The notes: generated from the letters alone by a model not told the origin. 13,012 nucleotides of DNA from Negativicutes bacterium UBA1444 (GCA_002329525.1 DCTI01000243.1:10850-23861), one strand, 5' to 3'; shown: positions 1 to 7,500, numbered from the stretch's first letter. Translations and numbers: made by a program.

Positions 1-39
1 ATTGTCCGATACTTTGGCAAAAAAAACTTTTGCTTTCAT
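1..39 (-). CDS. N-terminus of an unidentified protein (partial, runs off the left edge)
   Basis: Thirteen codons are visible, reading MKAKVFFAKVSDN from an ATG at 37-39. A good ribosome binding site (AGGAGG) lies just upstream at about 46-51, so this is a real gene start. The gene follows the TM1266-family gene on the same strand but is separated from it by a probable terminator, so it may have its own promoter. The opening resembles the start of some DUF362 (ferredoxin-like) proteins, but 13 residues are too few to assign a family and I do not claim one. Confidence 0.6.
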   Translation of the reverse strand, partial: MKAKVFFAKVSDN

Positions 40-67
40 GATGTCTTCCTCCTGTTTTTAGCGAATC

Positions 68-95
68 AAAAAGCGGAGCGCGGAATGCCGCGCTC
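68..95 (-). terminator. Probable intrinsic terminator after the TM1266-family gene
   Basis: Read on the minus strand, an 8-bp perfect stem GAGCGCGG / CCGCGCTC (76-83 with 88-95) encloses a 4-nt loop. It is followed after CGC by a run of five T (68-72). It lies between the end of the TM1266-family gene and the next minus-strand gene, so it probably ends the regulator/TM1266 transcript. The T-run is short, so read-through is possible. Confidence 0.6.
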
Positions 96-108
96 GCGAA
101 ACTTGCCC

Positions 109-127
109 AAATTTCCCGGGGAAATTT
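109..127. repeat. 19-bp perfect palindrome AAATTTCCC-G-GGGAAATTT
   Basis: Nine bases are repeated in perfect inverted orientation around a single central base, just beyond the stop codon of the TM1266-family gene (129-131) and ahead of the hairpin at 76-95. With almost no loop it makes a poor RNA hairpin and a better DNA operator. It could be a protein-binding site for the promoter of the gene at the left edge. Its function is unknown. Confidence 0.4.
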
Positions 128-128
128 T

Positions 129-392
129 TCAGAATTCCAGCGACATCAATTTAACTTTGACATACGGTACTTTTTGCAACTCCGACTGCATTTGTTCAAT
201 GTCCGCTTTGGGGCCGCATATCTGCAACAAAATTAGCCCGCTGGGAGAACAAGTTTCGATGCCCGCATCATGCAGACCTAAACGAACACGAATGTTGCAA
301 CCGTACCGGGTCAAAATTTCCTGGACTTTCGTCGCCGTTTCCACCCGATGCTCTTGCAGAACCGCCATGATATAGCCGCATTGCTCCATCAT
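129..392 (-). CDS. TM1266-family iron-only hydrogenase system putative regulator (ACT/NikR-C-like small protein)
   Basis: This 87-residue protein has the pattern of the TM1266 family: an opening beta-strand (GYIMAVLQEH), a helix that ends in a VQEILTRYG-like segment, then an RVRLGLHDAG strand/turn, a hydrophobic LILLQI strand and a final helix and strand (IEQMQSELQKVPYVKVK). Family members are ferredoxin-fold proteins often encoded beside [FeFe]-hydrogenase maturation genes and annotated as putative regulators; their molecular role is not settled. The start is taken as the ATG at 390-392 because AAGGAGG (401-407) sits 8 nt upstream; the ATG at 408-410 lies over this ribosome binding site. A second ATG follows immediately (387-389). 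The gene lies 70 bp after the fusion regulator on the same strand and is probably co-transcribed with it. No hydrogenase gene is visible in the window. Confidence 0.8.
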   Translation of the reverse strand: MMEQCGYIMAVLQEHRVETATKVQEILTRYGCNIRVRLGLHDAGIETCSPSGLILLQICGPKADIEQMQSELQKVPYVKVKLMSLEF

Positions 393-424
393 CTCGATGC
401 CCTCCTTCATATATTTTTGTTCCT

Positions 425-435
425 TCTGACATGTT
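425..435. repeat. TCTGACATGTT, an 11-bp match to the pckA upstream site
   Basis: The sequence TCTGACATGTT occurs here, in the gap between the fusion regulator and the TM1266-family gene, and again at 2320-2330 upstream of pckA. This copy lacks the leading G of the GT-N3-AC core, so it would be a half-site at best. It could be a weak extra operator or coincidence. Confidence 0.3.
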
Positions 436-462
436 CTCCGCCGTTGGCAAAACTCCTGCCTG

Positions 463-2151
463 TCAACCCAAGTTTACCCAGCCCCTGTATACCAATCCCC
501 GCATAACATCCATCGTAATTTGTTCATCTTCCAGCAGCAATTCGGTCGCATCGGTAGCCCCGACAATAATCGGTTTTCCCAGGCTCATGCAGGCAATCGC
601 CGCATGCGATGACAACCCTCCCTCTTCCACAATGAGACCTGCGGATTCCTCAATCAGCCCCAAATGTTCCGTGTCCGTAGCGGCAATGACCACAATTTTG
701 TTTTTGGCCCGTTTGTTAATATCAAACAGCGACTTCACAATCGCAACCCGACCGCTCACGATGCCGTTGCCGATCCCCTGTCCCTTCAGAATGATGTCGC
801 CGACAGTGATCAACTTGACTGAATTGTAGGCATTGGGAATATCCATGTTGCCGAGAACGCCGACAACCGAATCGCCATCTTTCAGGTGATTACCCTTAAT
901 CGCCGTATCGATGGCCAACTGCATCATATCTTCCTGGCGCAATGTCCGGCGGCTGAGCAACGGCTGAATGCCCCAGGCCAGCCGCAATTGCCGCACGACA
1001 TGCGGATTGGGCGATACGGCCAGCACCGGTAGTGCCTGACGAAATTTCGCCAGCATCCGGGGAGTGAAGCCCGTTTCCGTCGGGACCACAAAGGCCAGCG
1101 ATTTCATCGCCTGTGAGGCATGAACGGCCGTTGTGCACAGGGCATCCGCAACCGGACTGGCCACAACATGGCCGACTTTCTTCTCCGCGCGGGCAGCCTG
1201 AGTCTTTTCTTCCTGGGTGCGGGCGGCAGTTTTGACCGCGTTCAGCACGTCCAGCGGAAATTTCTGCGCCGCTCCCGCCGTCGTCACCATTACGCCGTCA
1301 AAGCCTTTTAAAACCGCTTTTTGTACGAGATCCTGACCTTCTACCCCAGAAGCGGCCATTGTTTCCTGGACGGATCCGGCGACGAACAAAAACTTGCCGG
1401 ACTGGGTCGCCTTCGTCACCAGCGCGGTCACCGCCGTCGCCTTATCGCCGTCGGCGAACAGGGCGGATTCTATGACCAAGCCGTCGGCGATTTGCAGCGC
1501 GTCTGTCAACTGGTCCATGGAAGCGGTCACCCGCGCCAGCAGCATGACGTTCGCTTCCACCGTGTCCAAAGTTCGCCGGACTTCAATCAAGGGCGTCAAA
1601 TCAGCCACCGTATCGACAATGACACAATCCATGCCGGCCTTGATCGCCATTTCGGCCGCCTGGATCCTTTTCTCCGTGGTTGCTTCGGAGATTTCCATCA
1701 TGAGGTTCGGCAGCATTCCCGTGTCGTTGGCAGCCTGGCGGACCGCCCGCACTTTGCGCGACCATTGGGCGCTGTCATCCCCCCGGGCAGTCAGAATCGC
1801 GCCATCCAGTCCCAGCTCGAACAGCGCCTGCAAGGTCCGGATATTCCAATCATCTTCCAGCATGAAAATCATCTTGGTCGCGCATCGTTCCATCGCTTCT
1901 CCCGGTGTAAACGACGAGCTGCCCGAAACATAATAGCCGCTGCCGCCGCGAACCTCAATCAGTCCGACATATTCCAAAGCGCTCAGTGCTTCCCGAACCG
2001 ATGAACGACTGGTATTGAAATGCTCGCAGAGCTCCTTTTCGCTCGGCAGCTTCTGGCCCCGCCGAAATCGCCCGCCTTCAATTCCCTGCCGCAAATAGTC
2101 AATGATGACCCGATAGGTTTTAATCCCGCTTTTTTCTCCCGGTTCTTTCAA
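463..2151 (-). CDS. GntR-type DNA-binding domain fused to a pyruvate kinase pseudoenzyme and a PEP-utiliser phosphohistidine domain; probable regulator of pckA
   Basis: This 562-residue protein starts at TTG (2149-2151), with AAGGAGG (2160-2166) 8 nt upstream; an ATG at 2206-2208 has no usable ribosome binding site. Domains in order: GntR/FadR winged helix (about 12-78, with LPSEKEL and SRSSVREAL); a pyruvate kinase A-domain barrel (about 92-312); an intact PK C-terminal domain (about 330-452, with AVSPNPHVVRQLRLAWGI); and a PEP-utiliser domain (455-560) with GGLSSHAAI, likely phosphohistidine His516. This tail is like the extra C-terminal domain of Bacillus pyruvate kinases. The PK B domain is absent: the barrel jumps from about 151 to 160. 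The RxNxSHG segment has become ILTARGD, the SKIEN lysine and metal-binding glutamate are replaced (LARVTA), the ARGDLG motif is lost, and ATQM reads AGSV. Catalysis is therefore unlikely. I infer a sensor of PEP, pyruvate or a sugar phosphate that controls divergent pckA. Confidence 0.88.
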   Translation of the reverse strand: MKEPGEKSGIKTYRVIIDYLRQGIEGGRFRRGQKLPSEKELCEHFNTSRSSVREALSALEYVGLIEVRGGSGYYVSGSSSFTPGEAMERCATKMIFMLEDDWNIRTLQALFELGLDGAILTARGDDSAQWSRKVRAVRQAANDTGMLPNLMMEISEATTEKRIQAAEMAIKAGMDCVIVDTVADLTPLIEVRRTLDTVEANVMLLARVTASMDQLTDALQIADGLVIESALFADGDKATAVTALVTKATQSGKFLFVAGSVQETMAASGVEGQDLVQKAVLKGFDGVMVTTAGAAQKFPLDVLNAVKTAARTQEEKTQAARAEKKVGHVVASPVADALCTTAVHASQAMKSLAFVVPTETGFTPRMLAKFRQALPVLAVSPNPHVVRQLRLAWGIQPLLSRRTLRQEDMMQLAIDTAIKGNHLKDGDSVVGVLGNMDIPNAYNSVKLITVGDIILKGQGIGNGIVSGRVAIVKSLFDINKRAKNKIVVIAATDTEHLGLIEESAGLIVEEGGLSSHAAIACMSLGKPIIVGATDATELLLEDEQITMDVMRGLVYRGWVNLG

Positions 2152-2166
2152 GAAAACGGCCTCCTT

Positions 2167-2179
2167 CCTGTCTGACAGG
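2167..2179. promoter_or_regulatory. Perfect palindrome CCTGTC-T-GACAGG, candidate GntR operator in the regulator's leader
   Basis: A perfect 6+1+6 palindrome has the GT-N3-AC core (GTCTGAC) typical of FadR-subfamily GntR operators. It sits immediately upstream of the ribosome binding site of the fusion regulator, where binding could block its own transcription. The same 7-bp core recurs at 2319-2325 near pckA. Operator function is inferred. Confidence 0.6.
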
Positions 2180-2297
2180 CACGTAATGTTTTCGGATTGT
2201 TGTATCATTTCGTTGCGAAATCGACAATTTCCTTTTCTTATTCCATGAATGCTGCGAAAACTTCCCTGATCCCCTTTTCTATTTTCAACAATGGGTA

Positions 2298-2350
2298 TAT
2301 AATTAAACCCGTAAATCAGTCTGACATGTTTGTTTTATATTGGGTATCTT
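2298..2350 (+). promoter_or_regulatory. pckA promoter region (two candidate sigma-A promoters)
   Basis: Two arrangements are possible. One has a perfect TATAAT at 2298-2303 with only a weak -35. The other has CTGACA (2321-2326, 5/6 to TTGACA), an 18-nt spacer and TATCTT (2345-2350). In the second, the candidate operator core GTCTGAC overlaps the -35; in the first it lies just downstream of the start. Either suits repression by the divergent GntR-type protein. On the minus strand the same AT-rich stretch could serve the regulator gene, but no clear -35 is seen. Confidence 0.4.
2317..2328. promoter_or_regulatory. Candidate GntR operator CAGTCTGACATG upstream of pckA
   Basis: This imperfect palindrome shares the GTCTGAC core (2319-2325) with the perfect palindrome at 2167-2179, and fits the FadR-type GT-N3-AC pattern. 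It overlaps a candidate -35 hexamer of pckA. A further TGTCAG half-site in inverted orientation lies at 2360-2365, 33 nt beyond CTGACA (2321-2326). Binding by the fusion regulator is an inference. Confidence 0.5.
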
Positions 2351-2394
2351 ATTTAAATTTGTCAGTTTAATATTCGGTAGAGGGGGTTGATGCA

Positions 2395-3993
2395 ATGAAT
2401 ATCGATTTCGAAGAACGGTTATTGCGCAGACACTCGGGTCCGGTTCATATTAATTTGGCAATTCCCCGTCTGGTTGAAACCGCTCTGTCCCGCAGCGAAG
2501 GCGTATTGTCAGCCGCTGGCGCCCTGCGCGTTTCTACCGGCAAATATACCGGTCGCTCCCCCAACGATAAATTTATTGTCGATACCCCAGACGTTCATCA
2601 CGACATCTGGTGGGAAAATAATCTGCGGATATCCGAGACGGCTTTCGACCGCTTACTTCAAAAAACCGTCGACTATCTCGACGGCCGGGAACTGTTTGTT
2701 TTTGAAGGTTTTGCCGGTGCCGACTCCGCACACGCTCTGCCAGTCCGAGTCATCAACGAATATGCGTGGCACAATATTTTTGTCCAGCAACTGTTCCTGC
2801 GTTCCCATGATACCGGCTGGACGTTCCCGGACGAGGCAGGGTTCACCGTGATTGCCGCTCCCAGTGTCAAGGCCGTGCCGGAGCAGGACGGCACAAATTC
2901 GGAAGCGTTCATCATCGTCAACTTCCCACGAAAAATTATTTTAATCGGCGGTACTCAGTACGCGGGGGAAATGAAGAAATCCATCTTTTCCGTGCTCAAC
3001 TATTTGCTGCCGAAGCAAGGCATCCTGTCCATGCACTGTTCCGCCAACCGGGGCTCAAAAAACGATGTTTCCCTGTTTTTTGGTCTTTCCGGTACAGGAA
3101 AAACTTCTTTGTCCGCCGACCCGGATCGGTTTCTGATCGGCGATGACGAACATGGCTGGGCGGAAAACGGCGTTTTCAACTTCGAAGGTGGTTGTTATGC
3201 GAAATGCATCAATCTGAGCCATGAAAACGAGCCGCAAATCTGGGATGCCATTCGGTTTGGCACGGTTCTGGAAAACACGGTCATCGACCCCGAAAGCCGG
3301 ACAATCGATTATGCCAGCGATGCCATCACCGAAAACACCCGGGCCGCTTATCCCGTGCACTATATTCCCAACTGCATTTATCCCGGCGCCGGCCAGCACC
3401 CCAGCACAGTCATTTTCCTGACAGCCGACGCTTTCGGCGTCTTGCCTCCCATTGCCAAGCTTTTACCGGAACAGGCCATGTATTACTTCCTGTCCGGCTA
3501 TACCTCCAAGCTCGCCGGAACCGAACGCGGCATCACCGAGCCCCAGGCGACTTTCTCCGCCTGTTTTGGCTCACCGTTTCTGCCGCTGCACCCCATGACT
3601 TACGCCAACTTGCTTAAAGAAAAGATTGCCCGTCATCAGACCCGGGTATTTTTAATCAACACCGGTTGGCAGGGTGGCGCCTACGGGATCGGCAAGCGCA
3701 TCAGCATCCAGCATACGCGCCGGATGGTCGCCGCAGCGATGGATGGCTATCTGGACTATGTCGATTATGAAATTGACCCCATCTTTAATTTGCACATTCC
3801 GGTTCGTTGCCCGGGAATCCCGGATGGGATTTTAAATCCCCGGACCTCTTGGTCGGATCCGGCGGCTTACCACAAATCCGCCATTCATCTGGCCGGAATG
3901 TTTGATAAAAATTTTCGCAAGTTCACGGGAGTCCCCCAGGAAGTGGCTGACTCCGGGCCCTTTGCCATCAAAGGGATCGTGGACGCGGGCTGA
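2395..3993 (+). CDS. pckA: Phosphoenolpyruvate carboxykinase (ATP)
   Basis: The enzyme interconverts oxaloacetate plus ATP with PEP, CO2 and ADP in the cytoplasm, at the PEP-pyruvate-oxaloacetate node; in fermenters it may also run in the carboxylating direction. The 532-residue length is normal for the ATP-dependent family. Visible motifs are TGRSPNDKF (52-60, substrate site), EYAWHNIF (122-129), [12 protein letters not shown] (185-196, with the metal-site lysine region), the P-loop [11 protein letters not shown] (230-240), IGDDEHGW (248-255) and [13 protein letters not shown] after it. The start is the ATG at 2395, preceded by AGAGGGGG at about 8 nt; the nearby ATG at 2389 hits a stop at once. 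The gene is divergent from the GntR/pyruvate-kinase fusion regulator and has its own terminator downstream, so it is probably monocistronic. Confidence 0.97.
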   Translation: MNIDFEERLLRRHSGPVHINLAIPRLVETALSRSEGVLSAAGALRVSTGKYTGRSPNDKFIVDTPDVHHDIWWENNLRISETAFDRLLQKTVDYLDGRELFVFEGFAGADSAHALPVRVINEYAWHNIFVQQLFLRSHDTGWTFPDEAGFTVIAAPSVKAVPEQDGTNSEAFIIVNFPRKIILIGGTQYAGEMKKSIFSVLNYLLPKQGILSMHCSANRGSKNDVSLFFGLSGTGKTSLSADPDRFLIGDDEHGWAENGVFNFEGGCYAKCINLSHENEPQIWDAIRFGTVLENTVIDPESRTIDYASDAITENTRAAYPVHYIPNCIYPGAGQHPSTVIFLTADAFGVLPPIAKLLPEQAMYYFLSGYTSKLAGTERGITEPQATFSACFGSPFLPLHPMTYANLLKEKIARHQTRVFLINTGWQGGAYGIGKRISIQHTRRMVAAAMDGYLDYVDYEIDPIFNLHIPVRCPGIPDGILNPRTSWSDPAAYHKSAIHLAGMFDKNFRKFTGVPQEVADSGPFAIKGIVDAG

Positions 3994-4016
3994 TTTCCCC
4001 CTCCTCACCTCAAGGG

Positions 4017-4055
4017 AAGCCGGTGACTGCAAAAAGTCGCCGGCTTCTTAGTTTT
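4017..4055 (+). terminator. Intrinsic terminator after pckA
   Basis: AAGCCGGTGACT (4017-4028) pairs with AGTCGCCGGCTT (4035-4046) as a 12-bp stem with one U-G wobble and a 6-nt loop. It is followed by CTTAGTTTT. It starts 23 bp after the pckA stop. The stretch from here to the nadE ribosome binding site (about 4056-4216) holds no gene or clear promoter that I could recognise. Confidence 0.85.
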
Positions 4056-4228
4056 CCGGATTCCGTCGGAGTATGAAAATTGCCAGCCGCCCGCTCTCCC
4101 CGCAGTCCCGGAAAAGGACATTGGAAATTTGGCGGCGAATAGTAATTTGAGTTCCATTTCGTTTTCGGCTCGGTTACCCGTTATTTTTCCACCAGTCCCT
4201 GCCGGCAAAAAACTTTGAGGTGAGTTGA

Positions 4229-6103
4229 TTGTTGAAAATTGCCCTGGCGCAAATCAAGGTCATTCCCGGCCGTCCCGACCTCAACGCGCAAAAAATGCTG
4301 CAGTTCATCGAGCGCGCCAAAGCCGAACAGGCCGACCTGATTTTATTTCCGGAAATGTCGATTCCCGGCTATCTACTGGGCGACACCTGGGAACAACCTG
4401 CATTCCTGCGCGACTGCGAAGCTTGGGGAGAAACCATCGCCCAGGCCGCCGATACCATCTGCATCTTATTCGGCAACGTCGCAATCGACTGGCAAAAAAA
4501 CGCCGACGACGGGCGGGTTCGCAAATATAACGCTTTTTTTGCGGCGCAGAACGGAAAATTTGTTGCTGATGGTTCGTTCCCGTATCCGTTTCGGATTAAA
4601 ACCCTGCAGCCCAATTACCGGGAGTTTGACGACGACCGCCATTTTTACAGTCTCCGAAAATTGGCCCAGGAACTAAGCACTCCGGTCGACGAGCTGCTGC
4701 AGCCCATTTGCGTCAACATTGGCGGACGGACGCTCAAAATCGGCGCCCTGCTGTGCGAGGACGGCTGGAGTGACGACTACAGCGTCAAGCCCGCTGCGAC
4801 GCTGAGCCGGCGGACTCCGCTCGACCTGCTTGTCAACTTGTCCAGTTCCCCATTTACTTTGGGAAAAAACGACAAGCGGCACCGGGTTTTCTCGCGCCAG
4901 GCGCGCGATGCCGGGGTTCCTTTGATCTATGTGAACAACGTCGGCATCCAAAACAACGGCAAAACCGTCTACACCTTTGACGGCTGCAGCACCGTGTATG
5001 GCCGGAACGGCGATACACTACTTCATTGCCCCCCATTCGAGGAACAACTGGCCTACCTGTTTTTTGAAGAACTGCAGCTGGCCCAGGCCACATCGGCGGT
5101 CCGGGTTCCGGACGACCGGGGAATCGACAGCATTTATTCCTGCCTGCGCTATGGCATAGAAAGTTTTCTCGAACAAACGGGCCTCGCCAAGATGGTGATC
5201 GGCGTTTCCGGCGGCATCGATTCGGCCGTTGCCGCGGCGCTGTACGCCCACATTCTGAAGCCGGCGAATGTTTTGCTGGTCAATATGCCCAGTCAATACA
5301 ACTCTCCGACCACCATCAACCTGGCCCATCAATTGGCCGAGAACCTCGGCTGTCGCTATGTCGAGATTCCGATCGGCGAATCCGTCGATCTGACAGTGCG
5401 CCAGATAGCTGCGGCCGGCCTGTCGTTGACCGCCTTCATGCGGGAAAACGTACAGGCGCGGGACCGGTCTTCCCGAATCCTCGCGGCGGCCGCGGCGGCC
5501 TTTGGCGGCGCTTTCACCTGCAACGCCAATAAAAGCGAAATGACCGTGGGATACTGCACCTTATATGGCGACGAATCGGGGTGCCTGGCCGCCTTGGCCG
5601 ACCTCTGGAAACATCAGGTCTACGCCCTGGGCCGCTGGCTCAACGAACAGGTCTACGCGCGGCCGGTAATACCGGCTGAGGTTTTTTCCATAGTCCCCAG
5701 TGCCGAGCTGTCCCCGGAGCAGGATGTCGATGCCGGCAAAGGCGATCCGTTGGTATATCCCTATCACGACTATCTGTTCCGCTCTTTCGTCGAACGCTGG
5801 CAGCGGGCCACGCCGGAAGATCTGCTGTCGTGGTACCGGGAAGGAACGGTCGAGAAGAATCTTGGCTGTGAGCCCGGTCTGGTCGCGCGAGTTTTTCCGA
5901 CGGCAGCCGATTTCATCGCCGATCTCGAACGATGGTGGCGTCTTTATACCGGCATGGGCGTTGCCAAAAGAATTCAGGCGCCGCCGGTACTGGCCGTCAG
6001 CCGCCGGGCGTTCGGGTTCGACCACCGTGAAGCTCAGAATCCAGTACATTTCACGCAACGCTATCTTCAGCTAAAGCAGCAGCTGTTGTCGCCAGAAAAA
6101 TAG
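4229..6103 (+). CDS. nadE: Glutamine-dependent NAD+ synthetase
   Basis: This enzyme performs the last step of NAD+ synthesis: it amidates deamido-NAD+ using ATP and ammonia released from glutamine. The 624-residue protein has the two-domain form. An N-terminal nitrilase-fold glutaminase shows the Glu-Lys-Cys triad: Glu42 in LFPEMSIPGY, Lys124 in KTLQPNYREFDDDR and Cys176 in LLCEDGW. A C-terminal synthetase has the pyrophosphate-binding SGGIDS loop (327-332). The start is a TTG at 4229 with GAGGTGA (4217-4223) upstream; a second TTG follows directly at 4232 and cannot be excluded. The gene is followed after 42 bp by the radical SAM gene, so the two may share a transcript. The codons and motifs show no sign of damage. 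Confidence 0.95.
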   Translation: MLKIALAQIKVIPGRPDLNAQKMLQFIERAKAEQADLILFPEMSIPGYLLGDTWEQPAFLRDCEAWGETIAQAADTICILFGNVAIDWQKNADDGRVRKYNAFFAAQNGKFVADGSFPYPFRIKTLQPNYREFDDDRHFYSLRKLAQELSTPVDELLQPICVNIGGRTLKIGALLCEDGWSDDYSVKPAATLSRRTPLDLLVNLSSSPFTLGKNDKRHRVFSRQARDAGVPLIYVNNVGIQNNGKTVYTFDGCSTVYGRNGDTLLHCPPFEEQLAYLFFEELQLAQATSAVRVPDDRGIDSIYSCLRYGIESFLEQTGLAKMVIGVSGGIDSAVAAALYAHILKPANVLLVNMPSQYNSPTTINLAHQLAENLGCRYVEIPIGESVDLTVRQIAAAGLSLTAFMRENVQARDRSSRILAAAAAAFGGAFTCNANKSEMTVGYCTLYGDESGCLAALADLWKHQVYALGRWLNEQVYARPVIPAEVFSIVPSAELSPEQDVDAGKGDPLVYPYHDYLFRSFVERWQRATPEDLLSWYREGTVEKNLGCEPGLVARVFPTAADFIADLERWWRLYTGMGVAKRIQAPPVLAVSRRAFGFDHREAQNPVHFTQRYLQLKQQLLSPEK

Positions 6104-6145
6104 CCTGCGTCGCCGGTGTCCAGAGGAGCAAGGAGGAAACGAATC

Positions 6146-7033
6146 ATGTTTGACAATGCGGAAGGAATGGTTTTTCGTCCGCCCAGCGAGGCCAACAGTT
6201 TTATTTTGCGGGTGACCATCGGCTGCGCGCATAATCGCTGCACCTTCTGTTCCATGTACCGCGATGTTCAGTTTCGCGCCCGCCCGTTGTCGGAAATCGA
6301 ACCGATCATTCAAAAAACCGCACGCTATTATCCAGGGATTCGCCGGGTCTTTCTCGCCGACGGCGATGCGCTGGTTTTATCGACCGACCGGCTTCTGGCA
6401 GTCATCGACTTGCTGAAAGCCAACTTTCCCAAGCTGTCTCGCATTTCCTGCTATGGCGGGCCACTCGACATCCTGCGGAAAACGCCGGCGGACCTGCAGC
6501 TGCTGAAACAGGCAGGAATGCAGCTGGTATATCTCGGCATCGAAAGCGGCGACGACGAGGTACTCGCCCGGGTGCAAAAAGGGGTTACCAGCGAGCAGAT
6601 GATTGAAGCCGGCCAAAAAATCATTGCCGCCGGCATGAAACTGTCAGCGATGCTGGTCCTGGGGTTGGGCGGCCGCGAGCTGTCGCGGCAGCACGCGATT
6701 AACAGCGCCCGCGTCGCCAGCGCCATCAATCCGACCATGCTCAGCGCGTTGACCCTGATGCTGCACCGTGGCACTCCACTGCGCGCTGAAGCCGAGCAGG
6801 GACTTTTTCAGCCGCTGTCTCCCTACGAATTTGTTCTGGAATTAAAGGAACTGGTCAACAGTCTGGACATGCACGCTCCCTGTATTTTCCGCAGCAATCA
6901 TGTTTCTAATATGTTACCGCTCGCCGGCACTTTGCCCGACGATAAAAACAGCCTGCTGCGGCAGGCCGAAGATGCTTTGCAATTATTGAAAAATCAAACC
7001 CGGCCCACATTCAATGATGACGGCCCCTTCTAA
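6146..7033 (+). CDS. Radical SAM protein of unknown function (EGMVFRPPSEA-type)
   Basis: This 295-residue protein opens with EGMVFRPPSEANSFILRVT, which I recognise from a common family of uncharacterised radical SAM enzymes. The iron-sulfur cysteines lie in GCAHNRCTFCSMY (Cys27, Cys32, Cys35), a CX4CX2C spacing and not the canonical CX3CX2C. Downstream are typical barrel elements: CYGGPLDIL, LVYLGIESGDDEVL (SAM ribose region) and LVLGLGGRE. No B12-binding or additional iron-sulfur domain is seen. The start is the ATG at 6146, because AGGAGG (6131-6136) lies 9 nt upstream; a GTG at 6116 would precede this ribosome binding site. The position 42 bp after nadE suggests co-transcription. The substrate cannot be guessed from sequence. 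Confidence 0.85.
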   Translation: MFDNAEGMVFRPPSEANSFILRVTIGCAHNRCTFCSMYRDVQFRARPLSEIEPIIQKTARYYPGIRRVFLADGDALVLSTDRLLAVIDLLKANFPKLSRISCYGGPLDILRKTPADLQLLKQAGMQLVYLGIESGDDEVLARVQKGVTSEQMIEAGQKIIAAGMKLSAMLVLGLGGRELSRQHAINSARVASAINPTMLSALTLMLHRGTPLRAEAEQGLFQPLSPYEFVLELKELVNSLDMHAPCIFRSNHVSNMLPLAGTLPDDKNSLLRQAEDALQLLKNQTRPTFNDDGPF

Positions 7034-7050
7034 CACAGGTCAGTACCGGG

Positions 7051-7428
7051 CTAGCGCTTGACTAGCCACCAGATCAGGCTGGAAATCGCCACCACCAACA
7101 AGGCAACCGGCAAAGCCACGAAGATCAAAAAGAGCACAACCGCCACAATCAGCAATTTAGTCAGCAGGCCCATGGATTGCGATCCAAACGACACCTGTCG
7201 CACGTAAACCCGGTGTCCCGGTCCTTCGCTGCGATACTCGTAACTGCCCGGCGACTCCTCCCGGAATCCCGTTTTGTCCCCAGCTTCACCGCCCTGTTGT
7301 ATCGTCATTCCTTTGAAGTCATCCCGCTCATCCGGGGGTAGAACCTTTACTTCGGCCGTTTCAGCGGCACAACGGCTGCAAACGCCACCGTCATTTTCCA
7401 TTTCCGCGCCACATTTTGGGCATTTCAT
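7051..7428 (-). CDS. Zinc-ribbon protein with a C-terminal membrane anchor, function unknown
   Basis: The 125-residue protein starts with an N-terminal zinc ribbon (MKCPKCGAEM, then CSRC; Cys3, Cys6, Cys17, Cys20). A charged and glycine-rich linker follows (about 21-85), and then a strongly hydrophobic segment (about 88-121), long enough for one long or two short membrane helices, ending in KR. It is probably an inner-membrane protein with the zinc ribbon in the cytoplasm. The start ATG (7426-7428) has a GAAGGAAG purine run upstream. It is convergent with the radical SAM gene, with only 17 bp between the two stops. I do not recognise a named family beyond this zinc-ribbon-plus-membrane architecture. 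Confidence 0.75.
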   Translation of the reverse strand: MKCPKCGAEMENDGGVCSRCAAETAEVKVLPPDERDDFKGMTIQQGGEAGDKTGFREESPGSYEYRSEGPGHRVYVRQVSFGSQSMGLLTKLLIVAVVLFLIFVALPVALLVVAISSLIWWLVKR

Positions 7429-7500
7429 TCGTCGTTTCTTCCTTCCTTTCTTCTACACAGGATGATTCGCCAAAAACACGTTAGTTCCTGCTTTCGATAG

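Noticed and set aside
1321..2004. Long open frames on the plus strand (227 and 179 codons) opposite the fusion regulator
   Set aside because: They lie antisense to a gene with clear domain homology along its length, are rich in Arg, His and Gln as expected of shadow frames, and show no family motifs.
4056..4216. Stretch between the pckA terminator and nadE, checked for a small gene, riboswitch or tRNA
   Set aside because: No frame with a ribosome binding site and motifs, no conserved structure that I could recognise, and no clear -35/-10 pair.
5561..6058. Minus-strand 165-codon frame within nadE
   Set aside because: It is antisense to the NAD synthetase domain and has no supporting ribosome binding site or motifs.
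7049..7067. Inverted repeat GGCTAG-N7-CTAGCC at the convergent gene ends, considered as a bidirectional terminator
   Set aside because: The stem is only 6 bp and lacks a T-run on either side; it overlaps the end of the zinc-ribbon gene.
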